DNA from: Eremomyces bilateralis CBS 781.70 | Lineage: Eukaryota > Ascomycota > Dothideomycetes > Eremomycetales > Eremomycetaceae | Direction: 5' to 3' | DNA: 64,000 bases | Assembly: GCF_010015585.1 (NCBI RefSeq) | Contig: NW_022985074.1 | Location: 806,026 to 870,025 of the forward strand | Part shown: in pieces, positions 57,278 to 64,000 of the stretch | Numbering within the stretch: position 1 is the stretch's first letter | Layout: the number at the start of each line of letters is the position of its first letter | Position numbers and translations under genes: made by a program | The notes under the pieces: generated by a model | The model's input: only the letters and a program-made list of their open reading frames with translations | Told to the model about the DNA's origin: nothing | The model's database searches: none

Positions 57278-59294
57278 ATGGAAGAAGAAGGCCCTTCTCA
57301 GATTGTGGCACAAGGCCATAAGAAGAAGACTGTTGGCGACCGCCTGCGAGGAATTCGAAAAGCCTTCCTCACGAGGCATGGCCTCCTTGGCGACTACGAT
57401 TATGCATTTCTCTTCACCCCCAACATTCCGTTCTTAAAAAAAAAGCCGTCACCGGCGCCCTTCTTTGGATTGAATGACCATATGCCCGTCGTTTTGGCTC
57501 TGTTGTTGGGGTTGCAACATTCGTTGGCCATGTTGGCAGGTGTTATTACTCCACCCATCATTATCGCGGGCGCGGGGGGTGCCAACCTCAGTGGTGCCCA
57601 GCAGCAGTATCTAGTCTCTACCGCGTTGATCGTCTCGGGAATCCTGTCGATGATTCAAATAACACGATTCCACATATATAAAACCCCGTAAGTCAGTCTC
57701 TATTTTCTACCCCTCTGCGATTCTTGGCAATGGACGCTGTGGACTGGAGAGGAGTCGGGTTCATGGATTCATGTGCTTCGACCTTAGAGTGATGTCCATA
57801 CTTACATCTTGCCAGATACTACATTGGCACTGGCCTTATATCTGTCGTTGGCATTTCCTTTGCAATCATCCCGGTTGCGATGGGTGCATTCGCCCAAATG
57901 TACGAAAATGGCTACTGTCCGACTGCTGAGGACGGCACAAAATTACCCTGCCCTCAAGGGTATGGTGCGCTGCTTGGGACAGCAGCTTGCTGCTCCTTAA
58001 TCGAAATTTTGATCTCTTTCCTACCGCCAAAGATCATGCTGCGAATTTTCCCGCCTATCGTCACTGGCCCGACGGTCATGTTGATCGGTCTTAGCTTGAT
58101 CAGTTCTGGCATGAAGAATTGGGCCGGCGGTTCTGGAGACTGCGCTTCGATGCCTGAGACAGGACTTTTCAGTCTATGTCCGACTATCGACGCTCCCCAT
58201 GCCTTGCCCTGGGGATCCGCAGAGTTCTTAGGTACGTGATAAGCCCATCATGGAGATATATACATAGATTACTCTCGCTAATGCTTGCTTCAGGCCTTGG
58301 ATTTTCGGCTTTCGTAACCATCATCCTTTGCGAACGTTTTGGATCGCCCATCATGAAATCCACCAGCGTTATTTGGGGTCTTCTTACCGGCTGTATTATA
58401 GCGGCAGCCACAGGCTATTTTGATCGGTCCGGTATCGATTCCGCCCCAACGGCTTCATTTATTTGGGTGGAGACCTTCCCGCTCTCTGTTTATGGACCGC
58501 TGGTTCTTCCTCTCTTGGCTATCTACATTATTTGCGCTTGTGAAACGATCGGTGATGTTACGGCGGCGTGCGATGTGTCGCGGCTCGAAGTGGAAGGCCC
58601 GATGTATGAATCCCGCATCCAGGGCGGTGTCCTGGCAGACGGCATCAACGGAACGCTGGCGGCACTCATGACGATAACGCCTATGACTACTTTCGCGCAG
58701 AATAACGGGGTCATCGCGCTCACTCGATGCGCCAACCGGAAGGCTGGTTATTGCTGCTGGTAAGTCAACGTCCACCTATCGACTATTCTCTGAGTCTCAC
58801 CTAACAAATACGCCAGCTTTTTCCTTATCATCATGGGTATTTTTGCAAAGTTCGCCGCCTCCCTGGTCGCCATTCCATCGGCCGTCCTGGGTGGCATGAC
58901 GACCTTCCTTTTCTGCGCCGTCGCGGTCAGCGGAATCGCGATCATTTCCACAGTTTCATTTAACCGCCGTAACCGCTTCATCTTGACCGCCGCGCTTGCG
59001 ATCGGCTACGGCGCGACCCTAGTACCGGAGTACTTTGCGCACGTGTTCACCTATCAAGGCGATAACCGTTCACTGCTTGGTTTCCTCAACGCGATTGAAC
59101 TGGTTATGGAAACCGGATTCGCTGTTACGGCGTTCATTGCCATGATCCTGAACCTGGTGATTGAGCCGGAAATCGAGGATACGGGGGCGGAAGTCCGTGG
59201 AAGCTCTGGGGACCGGGAGTCCGTTGAAGTTGAAAGCGTGCGTGACACATCGAAGAAGCCAGAATCTAGTGAGAAAGGCGAGAAGAATGTGTAG
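57278..59294 (+). CDS. UapA/UapC-type uric acid-xanthine permease (NAT family)
   Basis: Exons 57278-57687, 57816-58231, 58294-58759 and 58817-59294; 1770 nt, 589 aa. ATG 57278 (MEEEGPSQIVAQGHKKKT) is the first in frame. Features of the nucleobase-ascorbate transporter family: FFGLNDHMPVVLALLLGLQH early (QH motif), NPFL-like PIFL segment, IVTGPTVMLIGLSLI, CETIGDVTAACDVSRLEVEG, and the signature QNNGVIALTRCANRKAG at about residues 411-427. In UapA this region sets xanthine/uric acid specificity, and the Gln and Arg are kept. About 14 membrane helices; acidic C-terminal tail (DRESVEVESVRDTSKKP). It should import uric acid and xanthine with protons. UapA versus UapC not resolved. Confidence 0.93.
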
Positions 59295-59702
59295 ACATGT
59301 ACTCTATATTATGTTACCATCTCACATCTGATTTATTAATCTGGCTCTGAATAGTCCATTCATGATAATCATTCATAACCCACTGGCTCTGAATATGGAC
59401 CGCCATAGGACCCAGGCCCTGAAGAGTGGCCGCAGTGATTACATGATGTTTCACAGGTGGTTGCACGTGACAAAGGGTCTGCGGAATAAAATGTTTGTGC
59501 CTAAGGCAGTAACCAAACCCCCGCGACCGCCGCCCCTCTCCCGCTGAAACAGATTTCCTCCGCATTAGAAATCTTCAATGTGTCGACCGCCTTCGAATCG
59601 ATAAGCAATCTACAGTTCAATCCTCCCCTCCCATCCACAGCAGCTTAAAGTCCCTCATATAAACCATATATATCACTCACCACTATCCTCTTAACCGCAA
59701 AC
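59295..59702. other. Intergenic
   Basis: 408 bp between permease 3' end and Tma7 start, both +. C/T-rich before Tma7. No gene. Confidence 0.5.
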
Positions 59703-60070
59703 ATGCCGTCTGGACAAGGAGGTTAGTCTCCAGTTATCCGCACCCTGATCTACATCAATGGCTGATTTTGGTGGGTTTAATACAGCTGGCACGAACCCGA
59801 TCCACAACAAGAAGGCCAAGAAGGAGAAGCGCGAGGAAGATGACGACGACAAGGCACACAAGGAGAAGATGAAGGCTGGTACGTCCGCGAAATCCCTTCC
59901 GCCAACCGCAAGAGCCACGCCCTACTAGGGGTGCGGCCTGGGAAGAATATGTTCGACTGACAGGTTCATTCGTAGATGCCAAAGCTCGCGCCGACATGGC
60001 GAAGAACGCCGGAAAGAAGGGCCCAATGAACACTGGACAACAGGGCATTAAGAAGTCTGGCAAGAAATAG
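59703..60070 (+). CDS. tma7: Tma7, translation-machinery-associated small protein
   Basis: Three short exons, 59703-59721, 59786-59878 and 59976-60070, give 207 nt, 68 aa. The protein is MPSGQG-AGTNPIHNKKAKKEK, a run of acids and lysines, then KMKA-DAKARADMAKNAGKKG, ending GIKKSGKK, the conserved end of the TMA7 family. Yeast Tma7 co-purifies with ribosomes and affects translation efficiency. Highly basic, no fold expected. Size and end fit the family; both introns have good borders. Confidence 0.85.
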
Positions 60071-60475
60071 AGAGAATGCCTCGGCGGGTATGGTGGCGAC
60101 TACGAGATATCCAATGCATGAGTTTACGGGCAAAGCGAGTGGTGATTAGGAGCATATTTCCTTTTCCAGTGTTGCTAGCTTGTGAGTATGGTATTGACCT
60201 CAGAAGCATTGAAAGTATCGAATTAAACACTAGAATCCAAATTCGCTGGACATTGACTAATCGTGAGTCGGATCCTCCAACAGGAGTAGCCTAAGGGTAT
60301 CCGACTGGACAATCCACTTCAACCACCACGGTGGTTCTGCCCGAGTGTAGGAGTGTATATAAATACGGCGCCCACCTTGCCTGTCGATAGGATCGGAATG
60401 TTGCCCAAGGTCGCTTCCATGTACCTCAGCGCGAATGTTCCCTCGACCTTCTCTACGGACTTTCCATACTCGCCT
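60071..60475. other. Intergenic
   Basis: Between Tma7 and the end of the LIM-gene relic. No gene seen. Confidence 0.4.
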
Positions 60476-61521
60476 TCATGCCATCATGGACTTGTAACAT
60501 GGCCTGCAGAAGATCCCTTGAAGTACTCCTGCGTAGAAAATCCTTCATATCGCGCTTGCAGTTCTGACATTTGAAATACCCTTAACTATATACGTGATCC
60601 AGGGTGACAATTTATAGGTCTTTAATTTTGTTCCCACACGAGTGGCAGAAATATGTGCAATGTTGCAGATAAGGTCCCCATCTGGATGGAATGATAAGTG
60701 CGAATCGGACTCTAGTCGTCTTTTACATCTGCTACTCTTAAAGAAACGGGCGTGCCATCGATTTCCATCCCGCCCTTCTTCCAAAATCTAACGAAGATAA
60801 AAGTTAGAGTTAGATATTAAGTACAGGGGGGCTATGGAGACGTACCCCTCCGCATTCGTTACAAGTGTGGATGACTCCATCGTAGACGCCGTCCATTGGG
60901 ACCTCACTCTCGGTATAGGACCGTCATCACCGGGGACTACAGAGATTCCAGAAGCGTGACGCTCGAGGAGGATGACTTCACTAGGGAGTAAGGGTAGGGC
61001 TACGACCGAAATGATTGATATTTTCCTAAAATTGTATCCCGAAAATATGGACTAGATGTGAGTTCTAACGGCGGAGTTGGTGATTGAACAATCACATTGG
61101 TTGGAGACTGCTCTCCGGTAGACGCCGGATGAGTTAAGGTCTTCTTCAAATGCGAATCGAACGAAAGCGGCCTCAATGCCACAAAATTCCGGTCCAGCGG
61201 CAGGCCGTGCAGTCAAGACAGACTGGCTGTCTTCGTGTCTGGCAAGGCAGCTCATTGCATCGTATCTATCTTCAAGGAGTTCAAGACGTCTAGAAAGGAC
61301 TCGATTGCTTTCTAAAACTTGCTCGATCAAGAGCTCAAGTCGCCCAAGCAGACTTGAAGGGATGTAAGAGCGCTATGGAAGTCAGCAACCTCCACAGCCG
61401 CGGATGAAATAAAACGAGGGACATCCTTGATGTTTTCCACGATCGGTTTGAGGACTTCGCAGATCTTCCCAGCGGCTACAGTAAGGCCAACGAAGGTGGA
61501 TACTGCGCTCACCGGTTCCAT
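60476..61521 (-). pseudogene. Decayed LIM-domain protein gene with STAND-like helical N-terminus
   Basis: The reverse strand starts with MEPVSAVSTFVGLTVAAGKI (61521), as in helical N-terminal domains of fungal STAND/NLR-like and related proteins. It shifts frame near 61335 into IEQVLESNRVLSRRLELLED, then reads AAFVRFAFEEDLNSSGVYRR and RTH(I)-stop-SIFSGYNF. The TAG at 61052-61054 sits where related proteins have Trp (AWSIFSG). Another shift near 60920 leads into DGVYDGVIHTCNECGG, the first Cys pair of a LIM domain. After an intron (60788-60845) comes ILEEG-GNRWHARFFKSSRCK and HPDGDLICN, where two expected zinc ligands are changed to Phe/Ser. Fragments YFKCQNCKRDMKD and IFCRPCYKSMMA mark a further LIM finger. 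At least four disruptions make it a pseudogene. Host gene, not a mobile element. Confidence 0.65.
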
Positions 61522-62495
61522 GACAACAACAACGGGAACTCGCGACGGCTTAGACAGAATTAAAAGGAAGATAACATACGACGAACAAGAGCAAATGGAA
61601 CTACAACTGAATCGAAAAGAAGAAGATTGCTGTTAGTTATATCTTGAGATTCAGATGCCTTGAAGAACAGAGGCCAAGTAGGATTCCCTCATGCGTTGGC
61701 GGTTGCATGGCCACCATGAACCATAAGGATGAACGTGGGATCGCGATATCTCCGCCCTTTAGGAATAATTTAAACACCGATGCATCCAGTTAGAGAAATC
61801 GAACCCGAAAGGTGTTCAATGGCTCGTCCAGGTGGCATTGGATACTGGAATGTCTTGTTCTATGTGTGATTCGTCCATAGCGGACATGATGGTTCGAATA
61901 CCGGCATGGTGATTTCAGCGCGCCAATTCCCAGGTTTTGTCAAGTAAGCTCTAAGTTTGAGTTGTCTCTAACCGTTTCATCAGATCAAGGTCACTGTAAT
62001 TATGGACTGCTGAAAGGCTGTGGCCTGTGGGTGACTTCAGAGGTACGGCTAGGGGTTTCTGCCGCTGCGAAGGTGGAAGAGTCCCGGCTGCACGTGCATT
62101 TTGGAGGCAGTTGTCGAAATAGGGTAAAGAACGTCCCAACTCCGATTCCGCGATCCGTATACCGGCGGCTATGGCATTATTATTTCCGAAATATTAACCG
62201 TTAGCAAGTTCGGGTCGGACCCTGAAGTTCCTCGAGCAGCTGTTTGGTGGTTCAGAGACGGGACAGGGACTCGCCATGGAGAGAGCCTCGGCAATTTTAC
62301 GGAGATGCTACAGCTACCCGCGGTCTCGAGGAGGATGAATCGAGCAATCTCCTTGAATACATGCCGACATTCTTGTTGTTTCGGTAGTTAGAAAAGGACT
62401 TGTTCGTTTCTTGCTCTCGAATCTCGATCTTTCCAACCGCAACCTACATTTTTCATCCCATCATACCTATCAAATCGCTATCATCGTCACCCATC
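61522..62495. other. Intergenic 1 kb
   Basis: Between the LIM relic start and the SDR start, read divergently. No gene recognised; C-rich leader at 62440-62495. Confidence 0.45.
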
Positions 62496-63457
62496 ATGGT
62501 TAACTATCCCAAAGGTCTCTTCGCCGGCCAGACGGCCATCATCACCGGCTCTGGTCAGGGTATTGGTGCAGAGGCAGCTAGACTGTTTGCTGCTGAGGGT
62601 GCCAACGTTGTCATTGCCGATGTCGACGCAAGTAAGTCTCATACTGCCCAATGCATGTCATCGACCCATCGCTAATGAGGAGCGTCCAACAGCCAAGGCC
62701 AATGATGTTGCCTCCAAGATCAACTCGAGCGGCGGCAGGGCGCTCGCCGTCCCCGGCGATATCATGAACGAGGCCTACATCCCGGATCTGGTTAAGAAGG
62801 CCGGTGAGTTCGGCAACGGCAAGATCCACATCATCATCAACAACGCCGGGTATACCTGGGATGGTGTGATTCACAAGGTGATTCCCCCTCATCCGGAATC
62901 CTCCACCTGTTGGCTAATCCGTGAAATAGATGACCGATAAGCAATGGGATACCATCGTCGCGCTGCACTGCACCGCTCCGTTCCGCCTGGTCCGCGAGGC
63001 CGCTCGGTTCTTCCGCGTCAAGGACGGCGAGCCGCGAGTCATCATCAACATCTCCTCCACTTCCGGCATTCATGGCAACGCCGGCCAAGCCAACTATGCC
63101 CTCGCCAAGGCCGGTGTGGTCGGGTTGACCAAGACCATCGCGAAGGAATGGGGACCGCAATTCGGCGTGCGCGCCAACACGATCGCATTCGGGTACATCA
63201 TGACCCGTTTGACCGAAGCGAAGGAGAAGGGTGCGTTCGTTACGTTGCCGGATGGTGAGAAGGTTGCCCTGGGGATTCCGACGGCACAGCAGGCGGCGAA
63301 AGGCCAGGGCCCGGTGGCACCAACATATCCGGATATCCCGCTCCGGAGACCAGGGAGCGCGACCGAGGCGGCTGGATCGATTCTTGCAACATGCAGCCCG
63401 TACATGAGCTATGTGAGCGGGCAGACCATCATGGTGACTGGTGGCAGGAATATCTAA
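62496..63457 (+). CDS. Short-chain dehydrogenase/reductase, FabG-like
   Basis: Exons 62496-62631, 62693-62877 and 62930-63457; 849 nt, 282 aa, frames close at both introns. ATG 62496 (MVNYPKGLFAGQTAIITG). Classical SDR marks: cofactor loop TGSGQGIGAE (17-26), VVIADVD at the end of strand 2 (Asp favours NAD), IIINNAGYTWDG, the catalytic Ser in INISSTSGIHG, and Tyr-x3-Lys in ANYALAKAG, then GLTKTIAKEWGPQFGVRAN. Closest form is 3-oxoacyl-ACP reductase/FabG-like. An insert after TRLTEAKEK (LPDGEKVALGIPTAQQAA) is specific to this type. Substrate unknown: fatty acid, polyol or secondary metabolite are all possible. No cluster partners in view. Confidence 0.9.
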
Positions 63458-64000
63458 GGCAAGAAGGGGTTTGCGTGTGAGATGTATATAAAATGTTGAT
63501 TGGGAATATGACTCTTTTAGTTAGCGACAACATGATGTATACCATGAACCTTTCTGAACCGATAAGCACGTGACATAATATAGTGCTATTAGGACCCAAC
63601 GCCAACTCATCGCAAAGGTCAACCACCAAATGGATCCCTGGGGCATCGACAGCATCGTATCACTCAATCACGGCGTCACGTGACGGACACAGGGGATAAA
63701 TAGGTGTAGATATATTCCAGTACAGAAGCTATTTCAAGATTCATTTGATGATTTATTATCCAAGCACTGTGCCACAGCAGGAGGATCATTAAGATTCTGA
63801 TTTCTGGGAAATAAAGCACTAATGCAGGTACACTGTAGAAATCCCGACGATGGCGTCGAGTTCTGTGTGTCGCGTTCGTTATTCTGAAACACGCGGACAG
63901 ACGAGGCCGAGAGTCCAGACAGTCGCTGGGAATTGAAGGACGTTTTATCGGTTTTAACATCCATCCAGCCCACCGCACCCCTCCGCCCATGAAACACTCA
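63458..64000. other. Intergenic at window end
   Basis: 543 bp after the SDR; short overlapping frames only, nothing recognised. A gene could begin beyond the window. Confidence 0.4.

Overview
The window looks like nuclear DNA of a filamentous ascomycete, most likely Eurotiales (Aspergillus/Penicillium type). The genes are split by short spliceosomal introns (about 40-160 nt, mostly GTAAGT/GTATGT-like donors, CTAAC or CTGAC branch sites and YAG acceptors). Genes lie on both strands with compact intergenic gaps. Several products have recognisable fungal forms: Tvp18, Atg15, Sam50, Ubc6, Erg25-type sterol oxidase, a UapA/UapC-type purine permease and a Ran1-type kinase. No bacterial operons, rRNA genes, CRISPR arrays or confident tRNA genes were seen. 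The species call is inference from gene form and intron style only.

Layout. 1-3694 is a long non-coding stretch ending in a pyrimidine-rich leader in front of a Ran1/Ksp1-like kinase (3695-5138). 5139-11576 is a gene-poor, partly AT-rich island; it holds only a truncated RecQ/DEAD-type helicase fragment and a nested GC-rich palindrome cluster. 11577-12898 encodes a fucose-lectin-like beta-propeller with a C-terminal membrane anchor. Its first two exons are separated by a 28-nt intron-like insert. From 14166 on the window is mainly housekeeping: PRP4 kinase (-), an FMN split-barrel protein (-), a Pch1/cyclin K-L-like cyclin (+), Tvp18 (-), NTF2 (-), a fungal orphan with proline-rich N-terminus (+), an MFS sugar transporter (+), Ubc6 (-) divergent from Sam50 (+), a secreted BBE-type FAD oxidase (+) convergent with an ABC1/ADCK2-type protein (-), an Erg25-like oxidase (+), a TMEM135-like membrane protein (+), CDK11 (-) divergent from NDUFAF7/MidA (+), a VPS9-domain GEF (-) divergent from Atg15 (+), an amidohydrolase/deaminase (-) divergent from a purine permease (+), Tma7 (+), a decayed LIM-domain gene (-) and an SDR (+).

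How genes may work together. Many are independent core functions. Pairs that share a promoter and a plausible theme are: the deaminase-like amidohydrolase and the xanthine/uric acid permease (purine salvage or nitrogen use, with candidate GATA sites between them); VPS9 GEF and Atg15 (endosome-vacuole traffic); and CDK11 with NDUFAF7 across only about 200 bp (probably just compactness). Three separate genes touch transcription/splicing kinases (PRP4, P-TEFb-type cyclin, CDK11).

Exon borders were worked out by hand from frame continuity and splice motifs. Most multi-exon models close perfectly in frame. Starts are inferred from first good ATG, signal/targeting sequence or family form. No database search or RNA evidence was available.
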